Shown here one piece after another: positions 1 to 8,052 of a stretch of 17,171 nucleotides of DNA. Location: positions 1 through 17,171 of the forward strand of contig JABIDZ010000048.1 of NCBI GenBank assembly GCA_018651445.1. Direction: 5' to 3'. The DNA is from Candidatus Iainarchaeum sp. GTDB taxonomy: Archaea > Iainarchaeota > Iainarchaeia > Iainarchaeales > JAAZKV01. The notes under the pieces were generated by a model that searched no databases, was not told the DNA's origin, and worked only from the letters and a program-made list of their open reading frames with translations. Position numbers and translations under genes: made by a program. How positions within the stretch are numbered: position 1 is the first letter of the stretch; every line of letters starts with the position of its first letter.

Positions 1-2
1 AA

Positions 3-86
3 CCGGCTAGTATAGTTGAGCTAGCAAATGTACTGAAAAAGCATTTGAGTTCAGAAAAGAAAAAGACTCCTGCGCCACAAAATTAA
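3..86 (+). CDS. C-terminal end of an unidentified gene (5' truncated by window edge)
   Basis: Frame 3 is open from the window edge to a TAA at 84-86 and encodes 27 residues with a helical stretch (IVELANVLKKHL) followed by a Lys/Pro-rich tail ending in APQN. The downstream gene has its own promoter 20 bp later, which fits a gene ending here. I do not recognise the family from so short a tail, and the reading frame could be fortuitous, although the hydrophobic/charged spacing looks like a genuine helix. Confidence 0.45.
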   Translation, partial: PASIVELANVLKKHLSSEKKKTPAPQN

Positions 87-106
87 TGCATGTTTAACTA
101 CAAAGC

Positions 107-113
107 TTTTTAA
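107..113 (+). promoter_or_regulatory. TATA-like box of the 136-612 gene, leaderless spacing
   Basis: TTTTTAA is centred 26 bp upstream of the ATG at 136. Archaeal TATA boxes sit about 26-27 bp before the transcription start, so the mRNA should begin at or next to the start codon. No Shine-Dalgarno-like sequence is present before this ATG, which agrees. Confidence 0.5.
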
Positions 114-135
114 CTATTCAAAACCTATTTTTATT

Positions 136-612
136 ATGCCTACAAAGCCATTAACAACTACTGTTAGATCAAAACCAAAAATCATTCCAATAATTAGAAA
201 AATAAAAATTCCTGATTCGGTTATTGAAAGATTAAAAAAAAGACATGCAAAAGTTTTTCCAAAAGTAGATTCACTTATTCTTGAATTAGAAAAAGAGACT
301 CAATTGACAAGGGTAAAAATGAATTCAGATAGACAAAACAAACTAAAAAGACGAATTCGAAGAGCATATGCTAGCGTGGATTATGAATTGAGTTTAATCT
401 TAAGAAAAGGTGCGCCAGGGGCAAGAATTAGATCCGAACAAAAATTCATTAGTGACGTAGAACGACGACTAATTGATTTAGAGAAAACGGTTATGGAATT
501 AGAAAAACAAAAAGTTGTGAGAACTGGATTTGCGCATGAATGTTTTAGATACGTCAAATTGAAACGAAAGACTTCTTTGTTTGAAAGAGTTAAATTAACT
601 ATTGGTAAGTAA
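136..612 (+). CDS. Small basic coiled-coil protein, function unknown
   Basis: A 158-residue protein rich in Lys and Arg. After a low-complexity basic N-terminus (residues about 1-25, Thr/Lys/Ile/Pro-rich) come two predicted amphipathic helical stretches, roughly residues 28-92 and 103-128, the second with heptad-like Leu/Ile spacing (VERRLIDLEKTVMELEKQ). I see no signal peptide, membrane segment, Cys cluster or known motif. The ATG is supported by the TATA box at 107-113. The net positive charge and helical content would suit binding to nucleic acid or the ribosome, but that is inference only. It is transcribed alone: the next gene, alaS, begins 66 bp later behind a T-rich gap. I do not recognise a family, and it may be lineage-specific. 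Confidence 0.75.
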   Translation: MPTKPLTTTVRSKPKIIPIIRKIKIPDSVIERLKKRHAKVFPKVDSLILELEKETQLTRVKMNSDRQNKLKRRIRRAYASVDYELSLILRKGAPGARIRSEQKFISDVERRLIDLEKTVMELEKQKVVRTGFAHECFRYVKLKRKTSLFERVKLTIGK

Positions 613-641
613 CTACTTTTTCTTAAGCGTCTTTAATGAGC

Positions 642-650
642 TTTTTATTA
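642..650 (+). promoter_or_regulatory. Possible alaS promoter inside a T-rich intergenic gap
   Basis: The 66-bp gap 613-678 is strongly T-rich on the plus strand. It contains T runs at 618-622 and 642-646 that could terminate the upstream transcript, and TTTTTATTA (642-650), which could act as a TATA box 32-33 bp before the alaS ATG and so leave a leader of only a few bases. The match is weaker than at other promoters in the window. Confidence 0.3.
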
Positions 651-678
651 CTTTCTTTTCTACTTTCTATTAGATATA

Positions 679-2484
679 ATGACTATTACTAGCGAAGAGT
701 TAAGAGAGAAGCATGTAGATTTTTTCAAAAAGAATAACCATGTGGAAATAGGGAATGCGTCTCTTATTCCTGAGAACGATCCGACTGTGCTATTTACTAC
801 TGCAGGGATGCAACAATTGGTTCCATTTTTTGATGGTGAACCGCATCCAAATGGAAAACGATTAGTGAATAATCAAAAATGTATTCGAACAGGAGATATT
901 GATGATGTTGGGGATCAATGGCACTTAAGTTTATTTGAAATGCTAGGTAATTGGAGTTTAGGCGATTATTTCAAAGGGGAAGCAATAAAGCTTAGTTTTG
1001 AATTTGTAACTGAGATTCTTGGGATTTCAAAAGACAAACTCAGTGCAAGTGTTTTTGAGGGGGATAAAGACGCTCCACGAGATGAAGAAGCGGCTAAGTT
1101 CTGGGAAAAAGTTGGAGTGCCAAAAGAAAGAATTTATTTTTTGCCAAAGGGTGAAAACTGGTGGGGTCCAGCAGGAGAAACTGGTCCATGTGGGCCTAAC
1201 TCGGAAATGTTTTTTTTAATTTCCGGCGGGCATGCTAAAGACGCAAAAGAGTTCATGGAGAGAGGCGAGAAAGGAGAAATTTGTGAAATAAGAAATGATG
1301 TTTTTTTAGCTTATAATAAAAACAAAGAAGGTGCTTTTGAGAAGCTGAGCCAAAATAATGTTGACAATGGAATGGGTTTAGAAAGAACCATTGCTGTTTT
1401 GAATGGGCTCGATAATGTTTATGAAACAGATTTGTTAAAAACAATATTTGAAAAAGTAAAAGAACTTTCAAATGTGGGTTTTAATATTGATACAAATATT
1501 AAAAGTGCAAGAATAATTACCGACCATGTACGAGCGGCAACATTTTTACTAGGTGACCCAAAAGGGATTGTCCCAAGTAATGTCGATCAAGGATATGTTT
1601 TGAGAAAATTTATTCGAAGAGCTATAAGACATGCAAGATTGCTTGGAATCCAAGGTTCGTTTTGTAAACAAATTAGCGAAAAAGTAATTGAAAGAATGAA
1701 TAAGCATTATCCAAATTTAGAAAAGAATAAAAAATTTATTTTTAGCGAACTTGCAAAAGAAGAAGAAAAGTTTTCTATCGCACTTGAAAACGGAACAAAG
1801 AAACTTGAGAAAACACTTGGCTTTTTGAAGAGCGCAGGTAAAAAAGAATTGAGTGCAAAAGGTGCATTTGATTTGTACCAATCAAACGGTTTTCCAATTG
1901 AAATGACTCGTGAAATGTGTAGTGAAAAAGGCTTTGCAGTTGATGAAAAAGGATTTGAAGACTTGTTAAAAGGACACCAAGAACTTTCAAGAAAAGGAGC
2001 TGAACAAAAGTTCAAGGGCGGGCTAGCAGACAACAAAGAAGAGACAACAAAGTTACATACTGCTGCGCACCTAACAATTGCTGCGATGAAAGAACTGATT
2101 AATCCGGATACCGAACAAAAAGGCGCGAACATAAATGCTGAGAGACTACGATTTGATTTTAATAGCGATGAACGATTAACAGATGAACAACTACGTGCAA
2201 TTGAAGCATGGGTTAACGAAGCAATTGCGAGCAAAGCGATTGTTAGCATGGAAGTTTTGTCTCTAGCTGATGCAAAGAAAAGTGGTGCGCACGGAGTATT
2301 TGATTCAAAGTACGGAGACAATGTGAAAGTTTACACGATAACTGGGTCGAACGGAAAAGTTTATTCTAAAGAGATTTGTGGCGGCCCACACGTAGAAACC
2401 CTTGCAGGAATGGGCACGTATAAAATAATCAAACAAGAAGCTGTTGCGGCAGGAATCAAAAGAATCAAAGCAGTTTTAGAATAA
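679..2484 (+). CDS. alaS: Alanyl-tRNA synthetase, short form without C-Ala domain
   Basis: Class II synthetase that charges tRNA-Ala with alanine in the cytoplasm and hydrolyses mischarged Ser/Gly-tRNA-Ala. The catalytic domain occupies about residues 1-250: TTAGMQQLVPFF (40-51), the HLSLFEMLGNW motif-2 region (82-92) and motif 3 GMGLER (231-236). A helical tRNA-recognition region (about 255-430) follows, then the editing domain with zinc-binding HTAAH (H460, H464) and CGGPH (C567, H571). The protein stops at residue 601, right after the editing domain, so the C-Ala dimerisation/tRNA-binding domain of the usual roughly 870-900-residue enzyme is absent. This architecture, and phrases such as HQELSRKGAEQKFKGGLAD, are what I know from candidate-phyla-radiation bacteria rather than from archaeal AlaRS. 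The stop is followed directly by the lemA promoter, with no sign of a frameshifted remainder. Confidence 0.96.
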   Translation: MTITSEELREKHVDFFKKNNHVEIGNASLIPENDPTVLFTTAGMQQLVPFFDGEPHPNGKRLVNNQKCIRTGDIDDVGDQWHLSLFEMLGNWSLGDYFKGEAIKLSFEFVTEILGISKDKLSASVFEGDKDAPRDEEAAKFWEKVGVPKERIYFLPKGENWWGPAGETGPCGPNSEMFFLISGGHAKDAKEFMERGEKGEICEIRNDVFLAYNKNKEGAFEKLSQNNVDNGMGLERTIAVLNGLDNVYETDLLKTIFEKVKELSNVGFNIDTNIKSARIITDHVRAATFLLGDPKGIVPSNVDQGYVLRKFIRRAIRHARLLGIQGSFCKQISEKVIERMNKHYPNLEKNKKFIFSELAKEEEKFSIALENGTKKLEKTLGFLKSAGKKELSAKGAFDLYQSNGFPIEMTREMCSEKGFAVDEKGFEDLLKGHQELSRKGAEQKFKGGLADNKEETTKLHTAAHLTIAAMKELINPDTEQKGANINAERLRFDFNSDERLTDEQLRAIEAWVNEAIASKAIVSMEVLSLADAKKSGAHGVFDSKYGDNVKVYTITGSNGKVYSKEICGGPHVETLAGMGTYKIIKQEAVAAGIKRIKAVLE

Positions 2485-2508
2485 ATGCTTATTATCCGAA
2501 ACAAATAC

Positions 2509-2518
2509 TTTTTAATAT
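2509..2518 (+). promoter_or_regulatory. TATA-like box of lemA, leaderless spacing
   Basis: TTTTTAATAT is centred 25.5 bp before the ATG at 2539. Only 54 bp separate the alaS stop from lemA, so lemA has its own promoter despite the close packing. The sequence just before the ATG (TTATTTCTCT) has no ribosome-binding site. Confidence 0.55.
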
Positions 2519-2538
2519 CAAATTAGTATTATTTCTCT

Positions 2539-3102
2539 ATGTTTTTAGAATTTTTGCTAGTAATAATTCTTATTATCATAATTGTAATAGCAATAATGTA
2601 TAATGGTCTCGTACGTTCAAGAAACGCGGTTAAGAACGCGTGGGCAGGAATAGACGTCTGGCTAAAACGAAGAGAAGATTTGATCCCAAATCTGGTTAGA
2701 ACCGTTAAAGGTTATGCAAAACACGAAAAACAATTATTAGAAGAAATAACTAGACTTAGAATTGCAATGATTAACTCTCAAAAAGACATTAAACGAACTG
2801 CTGCTGCAGACGATATGTTAAATAAAACTCTGAAAAGTTTGTTCGCAGTTGTAGAAAATTATCCAATGTTAAGGGCAAACGAGAATTTTTTAGAACTTCA
2901 AAAAGAATTGTCTAATACTGAGAATGAGATAGCGGCTGCTAGAAGAATCTACAATAACAATGTGCGAGATTATAACACTTCGGTTGATTCGTTTCCACAA
3001 AATATTATTAGTGGGATATTTGGATTTGAAAACGCAGAGTTCTTTAATGCAACGGCTAGTGAAAGAAAACAAATAAAAATAAGTATTGATGATTTGAGTT
3101 GA
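2539..3102 (+). CDS. lemA: LemA family membrane-anchored protein
   Basis: A 187-residue protein with one N-terminal membrane segment of almost pure Leu/Ile/Val (residues about 3-20), followed by the hallmark LemA sequence: YNGLVRSRNAVKNAW (21-35), RREDLIPNLV (44-53), VKGYAKHE (56-63), an ANENFLELQ block near residue 115, ARRIYNNNVRDYN near 135, and the C-terminal FP...FGF block. The anchor leaves a four-helix domain on one side of the membrane, probably outside. LemA proteins are widespread in bacteria, their biochemical role is poorly known, and they often sit beside a DUF3137 or TPM-domain membrane protein, as here (the next gene). Length and motif order are normal. Confidence 0.93.
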   Translation: MFLEFLLVIILIIIIVIAIMYNGLVRSRNAVKNAWAGIDVWLKRREDLIPNLVRTVKGYAKHEKQLLEEITRLRIAMINSQKDIKRTAAADDMLNKTLKSLFAVVENYPMLRANENFLELQKELSNTENEIAAARRIYNNNVRDYNTSVDSFPQNIISGIFGFENAEFFNATASERKQIKISIDDLS

Positions 3103-3129
3103 ATTTAATCCATTTTTTGATGTGAAAAT

Positions 3130-4119
3130 ATGTATTGGGCATTGTATGGGGATCAAGAAGAAACCGAAGTATTTAAAGAAATGGCTAAAGTAGAAGAAGA
3201 TTGGAAAAAGATTACTTCCGAAAAAGAAGTTCAGCGCAGAAGAAAAATGATGCGAATTTTTAGTTTATGTTTTGTTGTTGGATTGGTATTCGGAGTTATT
3301 TCTACTATGTTGTTTTCTTCGGTATTACCTATAAACCAAAGTGATTGGAATTTGGCTCCGGCAATAATCTTTTTTGTTATTATGGCAATTGGCCTTGTTG
3401 GGCGATCATTTACTAGAAGTTATTATTATTCAAAAAGCAAAGACGTTTTGAAATTAATGTTGGCAAAAGAAAATAATTGGTTGTATTCGTCTGAAAAAAA
3501 CGTTCCTCAACAACAAACGCTAGAAAAAGAATTGCCCGAGTTATTTGGTAAAGGCAATACCTCCAACAAATACATTGAAGACCAGTTTTTTGGAGAAATA
3601 CAAATAGGGAAAAATAAGATTCCTTTCAATCTGGGAAATTTTTATTATGAAGTTCGATCTGGGCATGGAAAAAACCAAAGCACAAAATCATACTACAAGA
3701 ACTTTTTTGCGTTTCGACCAAATAACAAGTTAAATGCGCATTTTTTAGTTTCGCCTGAACGGCTCTTACACAAAATAGGAAACATGCTTACAAAAAAAGA
3801 CGTTGATTTGGAAAGTATGGAATTCAACAAGAAATTTGTATTTAGTTATAAAGACGAAAAGAACAAAGCATTAATTCCGAGGATATTTACGCCTACATTA
3901 CAATTAAACTTTTTAGAACTTGAAAAAAAGAGAAATAATTTTCAATCATTAATAACTAATGGTGCGATAGTTTTCATGTTTGACGGCTTCTTGTTGTCTT
4001 TTTTGAAAACAAACATATTAAAGGAAAACAAAATTAGCGAAGCAGATACTGCTCAACTAAAAAACAAAATAGATGAACTAGTAGTAATTATCAAAGAGAT
4101 TACAAAGAGTTTTGATTAA
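3130..4119 (+). CDS. DUF3137-like membrane protein, partner of LemA
   Basis: A 329-residue protein: a charged N-terminal helix (about 10-40), two membrane segments (about 43-65 and 75-91) and a large soluble C-terminal domain. The region around residues 230-290 (ESMEFNKKFVFSY, then RIFTPTLQLNFLELE, then a hydrophobic FMFDGFLLSFL strand pair) has the order I associate with DUF3137: 'E..eFNk.F.vy', 'LTP....L..L' and a final beta segment. The gene starts 27 bp after lemA. TTTAAT at 3104-3109 is 23.5 bp upstream of the ATG and a weak GTGA precedes it, so it may be both cotranscribed and separately started. Function is unknown; the pairing with LemA suggests a common envelope role. The family assignment is from motif memory and is less certain than that of LemA. 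Confidence 0.75.
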   Translation: MYWALYGDQEETEVFKEMAKVEEDWKKITSEKEVQRRRKMMRIFSLCFVVGLVFGVISTMLFSSVLPINQSDWNLAPAIIFFVIMAIGLVGRSFTRSYYYSKSKDVLKLMLAKENNWLYSSEKNVPQQQTLEKELPELFGKGNTSNKYIEDQFFGEIQIGKNKIPFNLGNFYYEVRSGHGKNQSTKSYYKNFFAFRPNNKLNAHFLVSPERLLHKIGNMLTKKDVDLESMEFNKKFVFSYKDEKNKALIPRIFTPTLQLNFLELEKKRNNFQSLITNGAIVFMFDGFLLSFLKTNILKENKISEADTAQLKNKIDELVVIIKEITKSFD

Positions 4120-4138
4120 TTTTGCCCATATGTGTTAG

Positions 4139-5845
4139 TCACATTTCTTCAATAGCAACAATATCTAAAATGCTTAAACCTTTTTTCATTACAATCATTG
4201 TTGCTTCCACTAGTGACAATCGCGCGTTTAGTAGTTCTTGTGAATCTGATTTTAGAACGTTAACTTCATGGTAAAACGAATTGAATTTTTCTGCAATAGA
4301 AAGCAATGAATGGGCAATTGGGTGAAGAGATAATTGTTCGTAACTCTTTGCTACGGCATCAGAAAACTTTTGTAATTCAATAATCAATTCCTTTTCTTTA
4401 TTTTCTTTTAGCAAATCAAAGTTCTTTTGTTTGTATTTTTTCTTCTCTGCTTTTGCTTTTCGTAAAATACTATTTGCACGCGCATAAGCGTATTGTAAAT
4501 AGGGACCCGTTTCTCCTTCAAAAGCGAGGCTTGCTTTTGGATCAAATAAAATTTCTTTCTTCGCGTCGTTTTTCAACAAAAAGAATTTTATTGCTCCAAG
4601 AGAAATAGCTAGAGCTCTTTTGTTCTTCTCTTTTTCGCTTAAGTTTTCATAACGCTTTTCAATTTCAGCTAAAGCTAATTGTTTTATCTCTTCAATTAAG
4701 TCATCTGCATCAACAACCGTTCCCTCACGAGATTTCATTTTTCCGCTTGTTAAATTAACCATTCCATAAGAAAGATGTTGGCATTTGTCGGCCCATTTTC
4801 TACCAAGTTTTTCAAATATTGCAAATAATTGTTTGAAATAAAAATCTTGTTCGCTAGCAACAACCCAAATACATTTATCAAGTTTAAAATTATCAAACCT
4901 ATTTTGGGTAACTCCGAGATCGTTTGTTGCGTACAATGCGGTTCCGTCTCCACGCAAAAGAATTTTATTTTTTATCTCAGGTTCTAAAACCGCAGCTATT
5001 GCACCATTATCTTCTTTTTGAAAAACTCCTTTTGCAAGTCCTTCTTCAATTATTTTATGTCCAGCTTTTAATTTAAAATTCTCTGATTCATAAAACCACT
5101 CCTCGAATTCGCTTCCAAATAAATCATAAGTTTCTTTCATTCCATCAATTGCCCATTTATTCATTTTTTTCCAAAGAGCAATTATTTCTTTATCGCCTGC
5201 TTCCCATTTTGCAAGCATTGCTTTTGCTTCTTCTTCTAGTTCAGGATTCTTTGCTACCTTTTGTGCATAAAGAACGTACATGTCTCCAACAAAGTGATCA
5301 CTTTTCTTTCCCTCACTTTTTGGCGTCTTTCCTTCACCAAACTTTTGATAAGCGAGCATTGACTTCATGATGTGCACTCCGCGATCATTAATTATATTTG
5401 CTCGAATAACTTTCAAACCAACAACTTCTAAAAGATTTGAAAAAGCCATTCCAAGAGAACTATTTCTTAGGTGTCCAACATGCAAGGGTTTGTTTGTATT
5501 GGGTCCAGAGTATTCTAGCATAACACTGCCTTTCTCTGTTTTTTTAATGAATTTTCCATCAAAAATGCTTTTTAGAACGGATTCTGAAAGCGAGCTTTTT
5601 GATAGGAAAAAGTTCACATAAGGGCCTTTTGCCTCTACTTTTTCAATAAAATCGGCTGAAATCTTAGCTGCGAGGTCATTAGAAATTGCGTTTGGAGCCT
5701 TTTTCTGTGCTTTTGCCAAAGTAAAGCTAGGGAAAGCAAAATCGCCCATTCCTTTGGGAGGAACCTCCAATTTACTAACAATTTCGTTTACTTTCTGTCC
5801 AGTTTCTTTAGCGATTAATTTAGCGATACTATCTTTAAAATCCAT
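4139..5845 (-). CDS. argS: Arginyl-tRNA synthetase
   Basis: Class I synthetase that charges tRNA-Arg. From the chosen start it has 568 residues: the N-terminal Add-1 tRNA-binding domain (about 1-85, with GDFAFPSFTLAK), the catalytic Rossmann domain with SGPNTNKPLHVGH (113-125, HIGH signature HVGH) and the KMSKS-equivalent loop KMKSREG (369-375), and a DALR anticodon-binding domain (about 455-568, from YLQYAYARANSILRKA to the terminal EEM). The frame stays open 22 codons upstream, but that extension is hydrophobic and unlike ArgRS. The Met at 5845 fits the family and lies exactly 27 bp from the central TATA box shared with aroB. The gene converges on the DUF3137 gene with a 19-bp gap. Both this enzyme and its substrate tRNA-Arg(TCT) are in the window but are not adjacent. 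Confidence 0.96.
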   Translation of the reverse strand: MDFKDSIAKLIAKETGQKVNEIVSKLEVPPKGMGDFAFPSFTLAKAQKKAPNAISNDLAAKISADFIEKVEAKGPYVNFFLSKSSLSESVLKSIFDGKFIKKTEKGSVMLEYSGPNTNKPLHVGHLRNSSLGMAFSNLLEVVGLKVIRANIINDRGVHIMKSMLAYQKFGEGKTPKSEGKKSDHFVGDMYVLYAQKVAKNPELEEEAKAMLAKWEAGDKEIIALWKKMNKWAIDGMKETYDLFGSEFEEWFYESENFKLKAGHKIIEEGLAKGVFQKEDNGAIAAVLEPEIKNKILLRGDGTALYATNDLGVTQNRFDNFKLDKCIWVVASEQDFYFKQLFAIFEKLGRKWADKCQHLSYGMVNLTSGKMKSREGTVVDADDLIEEIKQLALAEIEKRYENLSEKEKNKRALAISLGAIKFFLLKNDAKKEILFDPKASLAFEGETGPYLQYAYARANSILRKAKAEKKKYKQKNFDLLKENKEKELIIELQKFSDAVAKSYEQLSLHPIAHSLLSIAEKFNSFYHEVNVLKSDSQELLNARLSLVEATMIVMKKGLSILDIVAIEEM

Positions 5846-5861
5846 GATAAAATAAGACAAC

Positions 5862-5876
5862 TTTATTATTATAAAG
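5862..5876. promoter_or_regulatory. Single bidirectional TATA box between argS and aroB
   Basis: The 53-bp gap between the divergent start codons (5845 and 5899) contains a near-palindromic A/T element, 5861-5876. Within it TTATAAA (5869-5875) is centred at 5872, exactly 27 bp from each start codon. Read from either strand it is a good archaeal TATA box, so one element can drive two leaderless transcripts in opposite directions. No second TATA-like element at the right distance is visible for either gene. Confidence 0.65.
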
Positions 5877-5898
5877 ACTTCACAATAGTTTATTTGAG

Positions 5899-7020
5899 AT
5901 GGAAAAGGCAAGTTTTATACTGGAAAACAATGATTCTGTTTGTAATGTTTTTTCAGGAAAAAAATTAAATGAAGAAATTGTCAAATACTTGATCGAACTA
6001 AAAAAAGCAAAATATGTTATAGTCACGGATTCCAAAGTTAAAGAATTGCATGGGGATACACTGCTAAAACAAATGAACGCAGCAGGGCTTGATTCATTCT
6101 TAATTTCTTTTCGAGAAGGAGAAAAAAATAAAACAAGAGAGACAAAAGCTTTTGTTGAAGATGAAATGTTTAAAGAAAAATGCGGGAGAGATACTATTAT
6201 TATTGCGCTTGGCGGAGGAGTTGTTGGTGACCTAGCTGGTTTTGTTGCAGGAACTTATATGCGAGGAATTCCAGTTGTACAGATTCCTAGTACAACTATT
6301 GCTATTGCGGATAGTAGCATGGGTGGAAAAACAGCAATAGATGTTCCTGCTGGAAAAAATCTTATTGGAGTTTTTCATCAACCAATAGCTGTTTTTATGG
6401 ATCCAGAATTATTGAAGACTCTTGATGACAGAAATTACAAAAGCGGTCTTATCGAAATGGTAAAACACGGAATTATAAGGGACAAAGAATTCTATGAATT
6501 TTTTAAAGAGAATTTGAAAATTGTTCTGGCTCGCGAAGGAGAAGAATATGAAAGGATAATGGAAAAGATAATGTTTGATAATATAAAAATTAAGAAAGAT
6601 GTTGTTGTCGAAGATCAGCGGGAAAGCAATTTAAGAAAAGTTTTGAATTATGGGCATACAATCGGGCATGCTATTGAAAAGTTAAGCAATTTTGATTTGT
6701 TACACGGAGAAGCAATTGCTATTGGTATTTGTGTAGAAGCTTTTCTTGCATCCAAAAAAAATATTTTAAGTGAACAAGATTTTTTAGAACAAAAAGAGTT
6801 AATTGAAACTCTTGGTCTGGAAACAAGAATCCCAAAAGAGATTAGTACTAAAGACATTATAGAATTAATGAAACTTGATAAGAAGGCTAGGGGCGGAATG
6901 CCAGAATTCTCTCTTGTGAAAGAAATTGGGAAATACTTTGAAGAAAATGGGAAAATTGCAAAGAGATTTTCTTTAGAAGATTTGGAAGAAGTTATTGAAG
7001 ATTATAGAAATTTGAATTGA
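5899..7020 (+). CDS. aroB: 3-dehydroquinate synthase
   Basis: Converts DAHP to 3-dehydroquinate, the second step of the classical shikimate pathway, using NAD+ and a divalent metal. The 373-residue protein has the NAD-binding LGGGVVGDLAGFVA (104-117), the DSSMGGKTAID loop (138-148), and metal ligands matching the family: E186 in GLIEMVKHG, H253 in NYGHTIGHA and H269 in LHGEAIAIG. The spacing of 16 between the two His matches the fungal enzyme. Length and motifs are those of a true bacterial/eukaryotic-type AroB and not of the archaeal AroB' (dehydroquinate synthase II), so the pathway here should start from DAHP. The start is set by the shared TATA box, giving a leaderless mRNA. It lies 112 bp ahead of trxB. 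Confidence 0.95.
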   Translation: MEKASFILENNDSVCNVFSGKKLNEEIVKYLIELKKAKYVIVTDSKVKELHGDTLLKQMNAAGLDSFLISFREGEKNKTRETKAFVEDEMFKEKCGRDTIIIALGGGVVGDLAGFVAGTYMRGIPVVQIPSTTIAIADSSMGGKTAIDVPAGKNLIGVFHQPIAVFMDPELLKTLDDRNYKSGLIEMVKHGIIRDKEFYEFFKENLKIVLAREGEEYERIMEKIMFDNIKIKKDVVVEDQRESNLRKVLNYGHTIGHAIEKLSNFDLLHGEAIAIGICVEAFLASKKNILSEQDFLEQKELIETLGLETRIPKEISTKDIIELMKLDKKARGGMPEFSLVKEIGKYFEENGKIAKRFSLEDLEEVIEDYRNLN

Positions 7021-7083
7021 CTAAGATTCTAATTATCTTATTAAAATCCTTTTGATTTTGTGTCAAGGAAGAATTATTAATGA

Positions 7084-7095
7084 GTTAAATTATTC
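7084..7095 (+). promoter_or_regulatory. Possible trxB-gdh promoter with GGTGA ribosome-binding site downstream
   Basis: The 112-bp aroB-trxB gap is A/T-rich. GTTAAATTATTC (7084-7095) could be a TATA box giving a transcript that starts near 7115. This leader would contain GGTGA at 7122-7126, six bases before the trxB ATG at 7133, unlike the leaderless genes of the window. The box position is uncertain because other A/T-rich hexamers are near. Confidence 0.35.
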
Positions 7096-7132
7096 TCTAA
7101 GTGATAAGATAGTAAAATTATGGTGAAATGAG

Positions 7133-8044
7133 ATGGTAGATTATGATGTAATAATTGTTGGTGGCGGAGCAGCCGGTTTGACTAGTGCGATTTATACTGT
7201 GCGAGCAGGGCTCTCAACACTGCTTGTTGAAAAAGAATTATTTGGAGGACAAATAGCTTTGACCGAAGGAATAGAAAACTATCCTGGTTTTGAATCAATA
7301 CAAGGAAAAGACTTAGTTGATAAGATACTAGCACAAGCAAAAAAACAGGGAGTTAAAACAAAAGTTGGCAACGTACAAAGTATCACAACAAAAGGAAAAG
7401 AAAAAATTGTTGAAATAGATAATGAAAAAGTTTCTACGCGTGCAATTGTGTTAGCTGTTGGTAGTACCCCAAGAAAACTAGATGTTGTTGGGCGTGAAGA
7501 GTTTGATGGGAAAGGGGTTCACTACTGTGTAATGTGTGATGGACCACTATACAAAGATCGTGTTTGTGCGATTATTGGAGGAGGCGACGCTGCAATAAAA
7601 GAATCGCTTTCACTTGCAAAGATTGCAAAAAAAGTTTTTGTAATTCATCGAAGAGAAGGACTAAGAGCCGAAAAGCGATGGCAAGACCTGGCACTCGCAA
7701 CAAAAAATATTGAGTTTATTTGGAATAGTGAGGTGCGTGGCTTTTTTGGAGAAAAATTTTTAGATAGCATTAAAATATTTAATAGTAAAACAAATAAAGA
7801 AAGTGTTTTAGAGCTTAGCGCCGTGTTCACTTACATAGGACATGTTCCAAATACAAAGTCATTTGATTTTAAGAAAGATGCGCGAGGATATTTTGTTGTC
7901 GATAAGAGTTATCAAACAAGCGAAGAAGGAGTATTTGCTGCTGGTGATTGTGTTGCAGGTAACCACACACAAATAGCTACTAGTGTGGGTGCAGGTGCAG
8001 CAGCAGGAATGAGTGTAATTAATTATTTACATTTAAAAGAGTAG
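7133..8044 (+). CDS. trxB: Thioredoxin reductase (NADPH, FAD)
   Basis: Low-molecular-weight thioredoxin reductase, a cytoplasmic flavoprotein that passes electrons from NADPH to thioredoxin-type proteins. In 303 residues: the FAD-binding VGGGAAG at residues 9-15, the redox-active CVMC (C132, C135; usual form CATC) inside the pyridine-nucleotide domain, GGGDAA (149-154) as the NAD(P)H motif, HRR (172-174) with a downstream R that normally reads the NADPH 2'-phosphate, and the second FAD motif AAGDC (269-273). Length and domain order are standard. The stop codon TAG overlaps the GGTGAG ribosome-binding site of the dehydrogenase gene that follows, so the two are surely cotranscribed. Its partner thioredoxin is not in the window. 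Confidence 0.95.
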   Translation: MVDYDVIIVGGGAAGLTSAIYTVRAGLSTLLVEKELFGGQIALTEGIENYPGFESIQGKDLVDKILAQAKKQGVKTKVGNVQSITTKGKEKIVEIDNEKVSTRAIVLAVGSTPRKLDVVGREEFDGKGVHYCVMCDGPLYKDRVCAIIGGGDAAIKESLSLAKIAKKVFVIHRREGLRAEKRWQDLALATKNIEFIWNSEVRGFFGEKFLDSIKIFNSKTNKESVLELSAVFTYIGHVPNTKSFDFKKDARGYFVVDKSYQTSEEGVFAAGDCVAGNHTQIATSVGAGAAAGMSVINYLHLKE

Positions 8045-8052
8045 GTGAGAGT

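Noticed and set aside
1707..2321. 204-codon open frame on the minus strand inside alaS
   Set aside because: It is a Ser/Phe-rich shadow of the alaS coding strand, antisense to the well-conserved editing domain, with no promoter or homologous motif.
5846..5911. 22-codon upstream extension of argS on the minus strand
   Set aside because: The extension is hydrophobic, unlike ArgRS N-termini, runs over the shared TATA box and would overlap the aroB start. Met at 5845 fits both family length and promoter spacing.
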